A stretch of 64,000 nt of DNA from Halobacillus shinanisalinarum (GCF_022919835.1 NZ_CP095074.1:2170001-2234000), one strand, 5' to 3'; counted from the stretch's first letter, positions 43,525-52,850 are shown. Numbers and translations are program-made. The notes: generated by a model not told the origin, from the letters alone.

Positions 43525-45165
43525 ATGAAATATGCACTTTCCCACTGGTGGAATGATATGTGGAAACTCCACCAGCAGGCAAAAGATCTGCTAAGCTTTT
43601 TTGTAAGCGGAAACACAGGCAGTTCTTTTGCAGAAAAAAACCAAAAAGAAGACGATAATGGGGGCGGTGAGCCGCCAGTCCACTATAAACCAGCGCAAAA
43701 AATCGGCCTTTGGCTTGGTCCATTGTTATTTGCTCTTACGATGATCCTTTTCAATCCAGAAACCTTATCAAGTGAAGGACAAGCTATTTTAGCCTCGACC
43801 ATTTGGATCGCGACATGGTGGATTAGTGAAGCTATACCTATTCCCGTTACTTCACTTTTACCTATCGTGCTGTTCCCGATCACTGGAGGACTAGATCTTG
43901 ACGCAACGACTTCTTCCTACGGCTCTGATACCATTTTCTTATTTATGGGTGGATTTATTATTGCACTTGCAATGGAACGCTGGAACCTACATAAGCGAAT
44001 CGCTCTTGCTATCATATCAGCGATCGGGACAAATACGGAGCGCATCATTCTTGGTTTCATGGTCGCTACCGGGTTTCTGTCGATGTGGATCTCAAATACA
44101 GCTACTGCAATGATGATGGTCCCTATCGGTCTGGCTATTATTTATCAAGTGGCGGACTCGCTTAAGAATGACCCGATTGATACATCTAAAGAAAACTTCA
44201 ACTTTGGTAAAGCTCTTATGCTGGGGATTGCCTACTCTGCCTCAATTGGCGGACTTGGTACATTAATCGGCACGCCACCAAATACGATCTTTGCGGGTAC
44301 CATTGATGAACTTTATGGCATAGATATTTCCTTTGCCCGCTGGATGTTGTTTGGTGTACCAATTGCGATTGTTCTAATGGCTATTGCTTGGGTGTACCTA
44401 GTGAAGGTTGCCTATCCTATGAAGCTAAGAGAAATACCTGGTGGACGTAAAGTTATCTCCGAAGAAAGAAAAGCACTAGGCAACATGAGTTATGAGGAAA
44501 AGGCAGTAATGACCGTGTTTGTCATCACTGCTTTAGCATGGATCTCACGTTCATTTATCCTTGCCCCCCTCGTACCGGGCATTGACGATGCAGTTATTGC
44601 GATAGCTGCCTCTATTGTCTTATTTATTGTTCCAGCCCGACATAAGGAAGCGAAATCACTAATGAACTGGGACACAGCAAAGGAGCTGCCTTGGGGTATC
44701 CTCTTACTCTTTGGTGGTGGGTTGGCTATTGCAGCTGGATTTAGAGACTCTGGTCTGGCTCAATGGATTGGAGAACAGTTAACTGTATTAGAAGGTGTAT
44801 CCTTCTTCATAATCTTGCTGGCTGTGATTGCATTAGTTATTTTCTTAACTGAAATTACATCAAATACAGCAACAGCGACGATGATGTTCCCGATTATGGC
44901 CTCCCTTTCTGTCGCGATTAATGTACATCCATACAGTTTAATGATTGGTGCTGGAGTAGCAGCATCATGTGCATTTATGCTGCCAGTGGCCACGCCTCCA
45001 AACGCGGTAGTATTTGGGTCAGGCTATCTGAGAATTCCTGACATGGCAAAGGCAGGAGTTTGGTTAAACATCATTTCCATTTTCATATTAGCCATAGCCG
45101 TTTATTTTCTTATTCCATTGGTATGGGGAATTACACTGACGGAGTTTCCTAGCAACCTAAGATAA
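43525..45165 (+). CDS. SLC13/DASS family sodium-coupled anion transporter
   Basis: 546 aa. A hydrophilic N-terminal stretch of about 60 residues is followed by about 11-12 helices. The two SNT signature motifs are visible: MWISNTATAMMMVPIGLAI and TEITSNTATATMMFPIMAS, with a matching hairpin region GTLIGTPPNTIFAG and VATPPNAVVFGSG. These mark the divalent-anion:Na+ symporters (SdcS-like, dicarboxylates), but sulfate or other anions are possible. Ribosome site AAAGGAGG. Confidence 0.92.
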   Translation: MKYALSHWWNDMWKLHQQAKDLLSFFVSGNTGSSFAEKNQKEDDNGGGEPPVHYKPAQKIGLWLGPLLFALTMILFNPETLSSEGQAILASTIWIATWWISEAIPIPVTSLLPIVLFPITGGLDLDATTSSYGSDTIFLFMGGFIIALAMERWNLHKRIALAIISAIGTNTERIILGFMVATGFLSMWISNTATAMMMVPIGLAIIYQVADSLKNDPIDTSKENFNFGKALMLGIAYSASIGGLGTLIGTPPNTIFAGTIDELYGIDISFARWMLFGVPIAIVLMAIAWVYLVKVAYPMKLREIPGGRKVISEERKALGNMSYEEKAVMTVFVITALAWISRSFILAPLVPGIDDAVIAIAASIVLFIVPARHKEAKSLMNWDTAKELPWGILLLFGGGLAIAAGFRDSGLAQWIGEQLTVLEGVSFFIILLAVIALVIFLTEITSNTATATMMFPIMASLSVAINVHPYSLMIGAGVAASCAFMLPVATPPNAVVFGSGYLRIPDMAKAGVWLNIISIFILAIAVYFLIPLVWGITLTEFPSNLR

Positions 45166-45168
45166 TGC

Positions 45169-45205
45169 AAAAGGCCCTCGAAATTTTCATTTCAAGGGCC
45201 TTTTA
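45169..45205 (+). terminator. Terminator of the SLC13 gene
   Basis: AAAAGGCCCT and AGGGCCTTTT, with TTTTACATTTTT downstream. Confidence 0.88.
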
Positions 45206-45214
45206 CATTTTTCC

Positions 45215-45253
45215 CCACCTCAGGTCATCCAGATTATGGATGACCTGAGGTGG
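45215..45253. repeat. Dispersed palindromic hairpin, copy B
   Basis: 17-bp perfect arms (CCACCTCAGGTCATCCA) around GATTA. It lies 10 bp after the SLC13 terminator, so it is not needed as a terminator. Same arm as copies at 19707 and 51212. Confidence 0.9.
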
Positions 45254-45272
45254 TTTACTATAGATGAATAGG

Positions 45273-45341
45273 TTAAAACAATGAAATAATGAAGCCTATG
45301 ACCACGATTAGTCCAATTATCATTAATATTGTTCGTAGCAT
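45273..45341 (-). CDS. Possible 22-aa hydrophobic peptide
   Basis: ATG at 45341 after AGAGGGTG; the peptide is one membrane span (MLRTILMIIGLIVVIGFIIS plus LF). A ribosome site plus uninterrupted hydrophobicity suggests a real small membrane protein, but 22 codons are too few to be sure. Confidence 0.4.
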   Translation of the reverse strand: MLRTILMIIGLIVVIGFIISLF

Positions 45342-45472
45342 AAGAACACCCTCTTTTCGCTGTAGTTAATTTCCCTTTCCCTTATTATGCACGTTATGAA
45401 ACAATTCAATATAAAATCGTACCTTTTTCCTGCATAAAGCGGTATAATCTGGCCTACATCTCTTGAAAATTC

Positions 45473-46330
45473 TTATAGTCGCTTTAACGACATGGCCTTA
45501 CGCATATCTTGCAATGCCTGCTTTCCCTCTTGTTCTTTAGCTATCATCACGTTCGTGTAGAGAGCATCAATTATACTCAATTGGGCGATTCGTGACGAAA
45601 AAGCTTCTGAACGGAAATCAGTCTCCTCTGCCACCGTATAAAGAGGAATATCCGCTTCCTTCGTCAGCGGTGACTTCGCAAAGTTGGTAATGCAGATCGT
45701 TTTCACTTCGTTCTCCTTCAAAACTTGCATCACATCTAGAGTATCTTTTGTTGATCCCGAATGTGAAATTACTACAGCCACATCCTCCTTCGTAAGCTGT
45801 GATGCAGACATAAGCTGCATGTGGGATTCAAGTTGTGCACTCACTAGGAGCCCACTGCGAATAAATTTATGATAGCAATCCAATGCTACTACAGCAGAGC
45901 CCCCACAACCATAGAAGTCAATTTTACGAGCCTTTAACATGGCGCTAACCGCTTCTGTTATCGCTGTACCATCAATAATCTGCAGGGTGCTTTCAAGCGT
46001 TTTTATATTCGAACGAAAAACTTTTTCAGAAACCGTAGAGACACTGTCGCCTTCGTTTATTTTTTCATGAATATCTTTTATGGGTGTCACAATTTCTGCA
46101 GCAAGGGCAATTTTTAAGGCCTGATACCCCTTAAAGCCAATGCGTTTACAAAAGCGGAAAACTGTTGACTCCGCCACCCCCAACTCGTCTGAAACTTGGT
46201 TAATCGTGTGGTGAATAATTGTTTCTGGGTTATTGAGAATGTAATCGGCTATTTTCTTTTCCTTTTCACTAAATTTTCCATAGCTGCTTCTAATTCTCGC
46301 TAATCCATGTTGTGCTTCATTCTCCATCAT
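45473..46330 (-). CDS. MurR/RpiR family transcriptional regulator
   Basis: 285 aa. N-terminal HTH_6 domain (about 10-80; NPETIIHHTINQVSDELGVAESTVFRFCKRIGFKGYQALK) and C-terminal SIS sugar-phosphate isomerase-like domain (about 125-255; KIDFYGCGGSAVVALDCYHKF, AVVISHSGSTKDTLDVM). Divergent from the 6-phosphogluconate dehydrogenase/gluconokinase genes, so it probably senses a sugar phosphate and controls them. Confidence 0.9.
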   Translation of the reverse strand: MMENEAQHGLARIRSSYGKFSEKEKKIADYILNNPETIIHHTINQVSDELGVAESTVFRFCKRIGFKGYQALKIALAAEIVTPIKDIHEKINEGDSVSTVSEKVFRSNIKTLESTLQIIDGTAITEAVSAMLKARKIDFYGCGGSAVVALDCYHKFIRSGLLVSAQLESHMQLMSASQLTKEDVAVVISHSGSTKDTLDVMQVLKENEVKTICITNFAKSPLTKEADIPLYTVAEETDFRSEAFSSRIAQLSIIDALYTNVMIAKEQEGKQALQDMRKAMSLKRL

Positions 46331-46424
46331 TCGATCCCTCGCTTTTCCTTACTACTTGTATTATATAAGAAAAAAAGTTTTTTTAAATGAATTGAATACG
46401 GAAAAATTTTTGATATACTTATTT

Positions 46425-46448
46425 TATAATGAAAAATTATTCTTTTTC
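46425..46448 (+). promoter_or_regulatory. -10 element and GAAAAA-TTTTTC inverted repeat before gnd
   Basis: TATAAT at 46425-46430 followed directly by GAAAAA-N6-TTTTTC (46431-46448), at the presumed start of transcription. A plausible RpiR-type operator; the -35 is not convincing. Confidence 0.4.
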
Positions 46449-46465
46449 CCTAAGGAGGAATATAT

Positions 46466-47362
46466 ATGAAAGTCGGCATGGTAGGCCTAGGAAAAATGGG
46501 CTTAAACTTAACATTGAATTTATTGGATCATGGTCATGAGGTTGTTGGGTACGATACAGATTTAACAGTACAAGAAAAAATCTCATATGAACAGTTCTCT
46601 TATCAAGACTCTTTAGCCAAGCTTGTCAGTGAACTGCCAACCCCTCGCGTCGTGTGGATGATGGTTCCTGCAGGTGATGTAACGGAAAACGTTATAAGTG
46701 AATTGACAAACCAATTAGAAGCTGGGGACATGTTAATTGACGGCGGAAACTCCAATTATAAAGAAACATTAAGACACGCAGAAACCCTAAAAGAAAAAGG
46801 CATGTACTTCTTCGATTGTGGGACAAGTGGGGGGACAGACGGAGCCAGGAATGGTGCTTGTACAATGGTAGGTGGCCATCCCGATAAATTTAAGCATATC
46901 GAACCGCTTTTTGAAGCTGTTTCTATCGAGAATGGCTACCTCTATACTGGAAAACCAGGCAGTGGGCACTTTTTGAAAATGATTCACAACGGCATTGAAT
47001 ATGGCATGATGCAGTCGATTGCTGAAGGGTTCGATATCCTTAACAAAAGTGAATTTGATTATGACTACGAAAAGGTTGCTAAAGTGTGGAATCACGGGTC
47101 AGTTATTCGTTCATGGTTAATGGAATTAACAGAACAAGCCTTTTCTAAAGATGCGAATCTCGATGAAATAAGAGGTGTAATGAACTCCTCAGGTGAAGGA
47201 AAATGGACGGTTGAAACGGCCCTTGATCACCAAGTAGCTGCCCCCGTTATCGCTTTATCGTTAATGATGCGTTATCGCTCACTGGAGGATGACACGTTCA
47301 CAGGAAAAGTAGTTGCTGCTTTACGTAATGAATTTGGCGGCCATGCCATCGTTAAGAAATAG
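46466..47362 (+). CDS. gnd: 6-phosphogluconate dehydrogenase (decarboxylating), short form
   Basis: 298 aa, the short YqeC/GndA-like type rather than the 470-aa enzyme. MKVGMVGLGKMGLNLTLNLL is the NAD(P) fold; further DGGNSNYKET, CGTSGGTDGARNGACTMVGG and the catalytic GSGHFLKMIHNGIEYGMMQ. Oxidises 6-phosphogluconate to ribulose-5-phosphate and CO2. It forms a catabolic pair with the downstream gluconokinase; a hairpin lies between them. Confidence 0.93.
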   Translation: MKVGMVGLGKMGLNLTLNLLDHGHEVVGYDTDLTVQEKISYEQFSYQDSLAKLVSELPTPRVVWMMVPAGDVTENVISELTNQLEAGDMLIDGGNSNYKETLRHAETLKEKGMYFFDCGTSGGTDGARNGACTMVGGHPDKFKHIEPLFEAVSIENGYLYTGKPGSGHFLKMIHNGIEYGMMQSIAEGFDILNKSEFDYDYEKVAKVWNHGSVIRSWLMELTEQAFSKDANLDEIRGVMNSSGEGKWTVETALDHQVAAPVIALSLMMRYRSLEDDTFTGKVVAALRNEFGGHAIVKK

Positions 47363-47374
47363 AAAGAACACACT

Positions 47375-47405
47375 GGGCAGGGATGCAACTGCCCTTTTTC
47401 TTTTA
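47375..47405 (+). terminator. Intrinsic terminator between gnd and the gluconokinase gene
   Basis: GGGCAG and CTGCCC with an 8-nt loop, followed by TTTTTCTTTT. It may lower expression of the kinase relative to gnd. Confidence 0.75.
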
Positions 47406-47434
47406 TTGGAATCATATACAAAAGGAGGTATAGA

Positions 47435-48976
47435 ATGAACGCACAGTATTATTTAGGCGTTGACATTGGTACAACAAGTACAAAGTCAGTTCTTTTTAAC
47501 AAAAAAGGTGGAATCATTACACAACATACGATTAACTATCCCCTGCATACTCCGAACCCTTTAGTTGCCGAACAGGACCCAAATGAAATCTTTGAGGCTG
47601 TACTTGAAACCATTCGGGAAGCTATTAAGAAAGGCGGAATAGCCACAAGTCAGATTCAATTCATTTCATTCAGTTCAGCCATGCACAGTTTAATTGCAGT
47701 TGACGAATATGGCTCATTATTAACAAACAGCATTACATGGGCAGATACACGAAGCGCCGAATATGCAACAGACATAAAAGAAAACCACAATGGACACGAG
47801 ATTTACTTGCGGACAGGCACACCCATTCACGCCATGTCTCCTCTATCAAAATTAGTTTGGCTAAAGGCAGAAGAACCAGATATCTTTGCCAAAGCAGCTA
47901 AATTCATTTCCATTAAAGAGTACGTCTTTTATAAATTATTTAATGAGTATGTTGTCGACTACTCGATAGCTTCTGCAACAGGATTGTTTAATCTAGAAGC
48001 ACTGGATTGGGACCAAGAGGCCTTGAAATTGACAGGGATTACGCCTAACCACCTATCTGCCCTTGTGCCAACAACTCACTCTTTAACTGGCTTAAAATCA
48101 GAATATCAGCGGCTGTTAGGATTGTCTGACCATATTCCCTTTATTATCGGGGCTAGTGACGGCGTGCTTTCGAATCTCGGCGTCAATGCGATTGACCCTG
48201 GAGTGATCGCCGTAACCATTGGCACAAGCGGAGCAATCCGTACGGTTTCAAGTGAACCCAGAACAGATCCTAAAGGACGTATTTTTTGTTATGCGTTAAC
48301 AGAAGATCACTGGATTATTGGAGGTCCTGTAAATAATGGTGGTATGGTGCTAAGATGGCTGCGGGACGAATTTGCAGCCTCTGAAGTCGAAACGGCCAAA
48401 CGCCTTGGGATCGATCCTTATGATGTGTTGACAAAAATTGCTTCATCAATTGAGCCTGGCTCCGATGGCCTTATCTTCCACCCCTTCCTTACAGGAGAGC
48501 GTGCTCCGTTATGGAACTCGAGTGCCCGTGGTTCCTTCTTTGGGTTAAGTATTCACCACAAGAAGCAGCACATGGTTCGTGCAGTTTTGGAAGGAATCGT
48601 CTATAATCTGTACACCGTTCTGTTAGCTCTTGAAGAATTAACTGGTGAGCCAAAACGTATTCAAGCCACTGGCGGTTTTGCACGATCAGAGATGTGGAGA
48701 CAAATGATGACCGACATTTTTGATAAGCCTGTGGTTGTCCCTGAAAGCTATGAGAGCTCTTGCCTGGGGGCTGTTGTACTTGGCATGTATGCTACAGGTG
48801 AGATTAACGATTTCAGCATTGTATCTGACATGATCGGCCACACACATACACACAAGCCAGACGAAAAGACGACAGGAGTTTATAGAGAGCTTCTCCCTAT
48901 TTACATTCGCCTGTCTCGTTTGCTTGAAGAAGAATATGAATCGATTTCCAACTTCCAACGTAAACACATTAAATGA
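47435..48976 (+). CDS. gntK: Gluconokinase (FGGY family)
   Basis: 513 aa. FGGY kinase with YLGVDIGTTSTKSVLF at the N-terminus, the substrate region AEQDPNEIF ... SFSSAMHSL, ASDGVLSNLG, and C-terminal ATP site ATGGFARSEMWRQMMTD. The MHSLIAVD segment and its place next to gnd support gluconate as substrate; xylulokinase-like sugars are the alternative. Ribosome site AAAGGAGG. No gluconate permease is in the window. Confidence 0.88.
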   Translation: MNAQYYLGVDIGTTSTKSVLFNKKGGIITQHTINYPLHTPNPLVAEQDPNEIFEAVLETIREAIKKGGIATSQIQFISFSSAMHSLIAVDEYGSLLTNSITWADTRSAEYATDIKENHNGHEIYLRTGTPIHAMSPLSKLVWLKAEEPDIFAKAAKFISIKEYVFYKLFNEYVVDYSIASATGLFNLEALDWDQEALKLTGITPNHLSALVPTTHSLTGLKSEYQRLLGLSDHIPFIIGASDGVLSNLGVNAIDPGVIAVTIGTSGAIRTVSSEPRTDPKGRIFCYALTEDHWIIGGPVNNGGMVLRWLRDEFAASEVETAKRLGIDPYDVLTKIASSIEPGSDGLIFHPFLTGERAPLWNSSARGSFFGLSIHHKKQHMVRAVLEGIVYNLYTVLLALEELTGEPKRIQATGGFARSEMWRQMMTDIFDKPVVVPESYESSCLGAVVLGMYATGEINDFSIVSDMIGHTHTHKPDEKTTGVYRELLPIYIRLSRLLEEEYESISNFQRKHIK

Positions 48977-48985
48977 ATGCATATA

Positions 48986-49031
48986 AAAAGCAGCTTGGAC
49001 CTGCCTTATAGACAAACACCAAGCTGCTTTT
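48986..49031 (+). terminator. Bidirectional terminator between gntK and catalase
   Basis: AAAAGCAGCTTGG and CCAAGCTGCTTTT, 13-bp perfect stem with a 20-nt loop; T tracts on both sides. Confidence 0.85.
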
Positions 49032-49045
49032 CTAAAATACGAATT

Positions 49046-51097
49046 TTAAGCTAATTGACGATCCCAGAAACGATGAGCAGCAACCGCCTCACTAAATTCC
49101 TTCGCAAATTCACTTGAATCTTCATCCCCGAGGACAACACCTGGACTTTTTTCTAGATCAGCCTTTTTCAACCACTTCTTCCCTTCATGTGTTGCTCCGA
49201 TTGGTTTAAAGTGCTTAAATGCTTCATCAATAAAGTACATCGCATCCTGATGGAATTTTTGACTCACACTATTGCCACCAACGACATAGACCGCATCAAA
49301 CAGTACCGAGTCAGCCGTCAAAAAGGTGTGGTCCACATTGAACTCTGCGTTATCTGATCCCTTCACCATCCCTAGCTTATCGCTAACGATTTCAGGAATA
49401 ACACCTTCAACCTTCAATGCAGCTAGCACGGAGGACACCTCAGCTCCATCAAACCCTTCAGAGATAAGAACGGCTACTTGTCTAGTCGACGGGGTTTTCT
49501 TCGTATTTTCTTGACTTAGCGCAGGAGAAGTTTTTGTAACATCCGATCCTCCGCCCTGTGGAGGATTGACACCAATGTTATCTGCGATTGCTTTCGCCAG
49601 ATCGAGGCTCACATTAGCAAACATATCAACGTTTTGTTGTTGCACAGATTTGCTTCCCACTTTTCCAAGCTCAAAACTGAATCCGGAAATAATATGTTTC
49701 TTCTCAGTTTCACTCATACTGTTCCAGAATAGGGTAGCCTGTGAAAAATGATCTTTAAAGCTCTCACTGCGGCTTCTCACCTTGCGCCCCTCCACCTTTT
49801 CCTGGTAATGAACATAGCCACCTTCGTCTTCAGTTGAAGTCGCCGGTGTATTATTAGCGAGAGAATTATTATGGTAGCTCACTGGTCCTTTATTAATCGT
49901 CATACGACTATAGCCATCACGCTGATTATTGTGATAAGGACAAACAGGTCTATTGATCGGCAGCTCATGGAAATTCGGCCCACCAAGGCGAATCAACTGT
50001 GTATCCGTATAGGAAAACAAACGTCCCTGCAGGAGTGGGTCATTTGAAAAATCTATACCTGGCACAACATTTCCAGGGTGGAATGCCACTTGTTCTGTTT
50101 CGGCAAAAACATTATCGACATTACGGTTTAACGTCATCTTACCAATGATTTTGACAGGTACATCTTCTTCAGGCCACAGCTTCGTTGCATCAAGAATATC
50201 AAAGTCGAATTTGAATTCATCCTCCTCTTTAATAATCTGGACACCAAGCTCAAATTCCGGATAATTACCCGCTTCAATCGATCCATATAAATCTCCACGA
50301 TGGAAATCTGGATTTTTCCCGCCGATTTTTTGTGCCTCATCCCATACAAGAGAATGTGTTCCGAGCACAGGCTTCCAATGGAACTTCACAAAATGTGCCT
50401 CACCTTTGTCATTTACAAAACGGAATGTGTGCACACCGAACCCTTCCATCATCCTGAAACTTCTTGGAATTGCTCGATCTGACATCGTCCACATCACCAT
50501 ATGGGCAGCTTCTTGATTATTTGCGACAAAATCCCAAAACGTATCATGGGCAGTGGCCGCCTGAGGCATGCCGTTATGAGGTTCTGGCTTAAATGAATGA
50601 ACTAAATCCGGGAATTTAATCGCATCTTGGATGAAAAATACAGGGATATTGTTCCCAACTAAATCATAATTTCCTTCTTCCGTATAAAATTTTGTAGCAA
50701 AGCCCCGTGCATCACGAGCGGTTTCTGGAGAACCTTTTGAACCTGCTACCGTTGAGAACCGAACGAAAACAGGAGTTTTAACTGATGGATCCTGTAAAAA
50801 GCCTGCTTTGGTATATTCCTTCATAGATTCATAGACTTGAAATTCTCCATGGGCAGCAAACCCGCGGGCATGTACAGCTCTTTCAGGAATTCGCTCATGG
50901 TCAAAATGTGTCATCTTTTCGCGAAAGTGGAAGTCCTCCATAAGGGTCGGTCCACGCTCTCCCGCTTTCAAGGAAAATTCGTCCTCCGACACTTTAACTC
51001 CTTGGTCAGTCGTCATCTTCTTGTCTCTATCATCTGCTCTAAACTGTTCCAGTTGTTTATTTTTTTTATTGTTTCTTCCCTTGTGGTCGTCGCTCAT
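49046..51097 (-). CDS. katE: Large-subunit catalase (clade II, HPII-like)
   Basis: 683 aa. Catalase core with RAVHARGFAAHGEF (distal His), FVRFSTVAGSKGSPETARDARGFATKFYTEEGNYDLVGNN, and the proximal haem region LFSYTDTQLIRLGGPNFHELP. A flavodoxin/DJ-1-like C-terminal domain (about 545-683: RQVAVLISEGFDGAEVSSVL ... VYVVGGNSV) is diagnostic of clade II large catalases. Breaks down H2O2. A SigB-type promoter lies 47 bp upstream, so general-stress control is expected, as for B. subtilis katE. Confidence 0.95.
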   Translation of the reverse strand: MSDDHKGRNNKKNKQLEQFRADDRDKKMTTDQGVKVSEDEFSLKAGERGPTLMEDFHFREKMTHFDHERIPERAVHARGFAAHGEFQVYESMKEYTKAGFLQDPSVKTPVFVRFSTVAGSKGSPETARDARGFATKFYTEEGNYDLVGNNIPVFFIQDAIKFPDLVHSFKPEPHNGMPQAATAHDTFWDFVANNQEAAHMVMWTMSDRAIPRSFRMMEGFGVHTFRFVNDKGEAHFVKFHWKPVLGTHSLVWDEAQKIGGKNPDFHRGDLYGSIEAGNYPEFELGVQIIKEEDEFKFDFDILDATKLWPEEDVPVKIIGKMTLNRNVDNVFAETEQVAFHPGNVVPGIDFSNDPLLQGRLFSYTDTQLIRLGGPNFHELPINRPVCPYHNNQRDGYSRMTINKGPVSYHNNSLANNTPATSTEDEGGYVHYQEKVEGRKVRSRSESFKDHFSQATLFWNSMSETEKKHIISGFSFELGKVGSKSVQQQNVDMFANVSLDLAKAIADNIGVNPPQGGGSDVTKTSPALSQENTKKTPSTRQVAVLISEGFDGAEVSSVLAALKVEGVIPEIVSDKLGMVKGSDNAEFNVDHTFLTADSVLFDAVYVVGGNSVSQKFHQDAMYFIDEAFKHFKPIGATHEGKKWLKKADLEKSPGVVLGDEDSSEFAKEFSEAVAAHRFWDRQLA

Positions 51098-51143
51098 ACA
51101 TCTAATCCTCCTTAAGAAATTAAAATGTAACTACTATTTTCTA

Positions 51144-51168
51144 ATACCCATAATAAAACGAAGTAAAC
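51144..51168 (-). promoter_or_regulatory. SigB-type promoter of the catalase gene
   Basis: Minus strand GTTTAC, 13 bp, GGGTAT. The SigB consensus is GTTTAA-N12-14-GGGTAT, so only one base differs. Confidence 0.75.
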
Positions 51169-51211
51169 TCTTAATCTTGAAAAAATTCACTCTGTGTGCA
51201 AGTACAAAAAA

Positions 51212-51270
51212 CCAAAAACTTCCACCTCAGGTCATCCATAAAATGGATGACCTGAGGTGGAAGTTTTTGG
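51212..51270. repeat. Dispersed palindromic hairpin, copy C (longest)
   Basis: 28-bp perfect arms around a 3-nt loop AAA. The inner part is the shared CCACCTCAGGTCATCCA arm; the outer CCAAAAACTT extension is unique to this copy. It lies upstream of the catalase promoter and downstream of the gltD terminator. Confidence 0.92.
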
Positions 51271-51282
51271 AGATAGAATCAT

Positions 51283-51312
51283 AAAAAAACCCACTCTTCA
51301 AATAGAGTGGGT
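51283..51312 (-). terminator. Terminator of the glt operon
   Basis: Minus strand ACCCACTCT, loop, AGAGTGGGT followed by TTTTTT. It sits 28 bp after the gltD stop. Confidence 0.92.
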
Positions 51313-51339
51313 CAAAAATAATTATGAATCAACAGCATC

Positions 51340-52826
51340 CTATGGCAAGACAGTTTCTCCCATTAAATAACGATCACATTCACGGGCAGATTCTCTTCCT
51401 TCATTGATTGCCCAAACAATCAAGCTTTGACCGCGACGCATATCACCAGCAGAGAAAATTCCTTCTTCGCTTGTCCTATATTCTCCATATTCCGCTTTTA
51501 CATTTGTACGGTCATCTGTTTCAATTCCAAGTTTTTCGATGAGGTCCTGCTCAGGTCCGCTGAATCCGATCGCTAATAGAACCAGATCGGCTTTCCAGAC
51601 TTTTTCAGTACCAGGAATCTCTCTGCGTGATCGATTCCCTTTTTCATCAAATACTAGCTCCACGTTAACGGTGTGGACTTCCTTCACACGGCCATTCTCA
51701 TCACCAACAAATTTCTTGGTCATGACTGAATAGGCTCTTGGGTCACGGCCAAATATGGATCCCGCTTCCTTTTGTCCGTATTCGACACGGTGAACGATCG
51801 GGTACTGAGGCCATGGGTTTGTAAGGTCATCACGGTCTTCCATTTTCTTATCGTAAATATCAAACTGTGTTAGACTCTTACAATTGTGGCGAACAGATGT
51901 TGAAATACAGTCCGTACCTGTATCCCCCCGCCAATAACAATGACGTCTTTCCCTTCTGCTGAAATGTAATTTTCATCTTCAAGATTTGAATCTAGTAAAC
52001 TCTTCGTATTGGCATGAAGGAAATCCATTGCGTAATGAATGCCTTTCAGTCCTCTTCCCTCTGCCTCGATATTTCTTGGAATCGTTGCTCCACCACAAAG
52101 AATAATAGAGTCAAACTCCTCACGCAGGCGGGAGACCGGATAATCCCGTCCTACTTCTGTATTGGTAACGAATTTAATTCCTTCCTGTTCTAAGATATTC
52201 ACACGACGCTCCACGACGGAATAAGGAAGCTTCATCTCAGGGATGCCATACGTCAGCAAGCCCCCTATACGGTCATTTCGTTCAAAAACAGTTACCGTAT
52301 GTCCTGCTTTATTTAGTTGAGCTGCTGCCGCCAAACCTGCTGGTCCTGAACCGACCACCGCAACCTTCTTACCTGTGCGGCTTGCAGGCGGTTCTGGTAG
52401 CACCCAGCCTTCGTCAAACCCTTTTTCAATAATGGAACGTTCTACTGTACGGATCGCAACAGGTGGCTCATTGATGCCGAGTACACATGCTCCTTCACAT
52501 GGCGCAGGACAGGCAAAGCCGGTGAACTCAGGAAAATTATTCATTTCATGTTCTTTTTGTAAAGCTTCTTTCCACTGTCCTTTATATACAAGGTCATTCC
52601 ACTCTGGGATTAAATGATAGACGGGACATCCTGTTGTCGAACCATTGATCTCCATTCCTGTATGACACGTAGGGACGCCGCAATCCATGCAGCGTGCTCC
52701 CTGTTTTTGAACCTCTTCATCCGACATAGGAATGGTGTAATCTTTCCAATCCTTTGTCCGTTCAGCCGGATCTCGTTCAGTTTGAGACTGACGTTGATAT
52801 TCCATAAATCCAGTAGATTTCCCCAT
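51340..52826 (-). pseudogene. gltD: Glutamate synthase small subunit, frameshifted
   Basis: Repaired length about 495 aa. First frame (52826-51870): STGFMEYQRQSQTERD, the Cys cluster ARCMDCGVPTCH ... FACPAPCEGACVLG for the iron-sulfur centres, and FAD motif VAVVGSGPAGLAAAAQL. Second frame (51900s-51340): TGTDCISTSVRHNCKSLTQFD, YGQKEAGSIFGRDPRAYS and C-terminal FSAGDMRRGQSLIVWAI. They join at a C6 run (51924-51929): one more base gives VIGGGDTGTDCISTS, the NADPH-binding site. It transfers electrons from NADPH to GltB. gltB is intact and adjacent, so an indel error is more likely than true loss. Confidence 0.9.
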
Positions 52827-52850
52827 CGTATCCCCTCCTTATCTATAGGT

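Noticed and set aside
45260..45360. Small RNA gene between SLC13 and rpiR
   Set aside because: No promoter or terminator pair supports an RNA gene; the palindrome and the 22-aa frame explain the sequence equally well.
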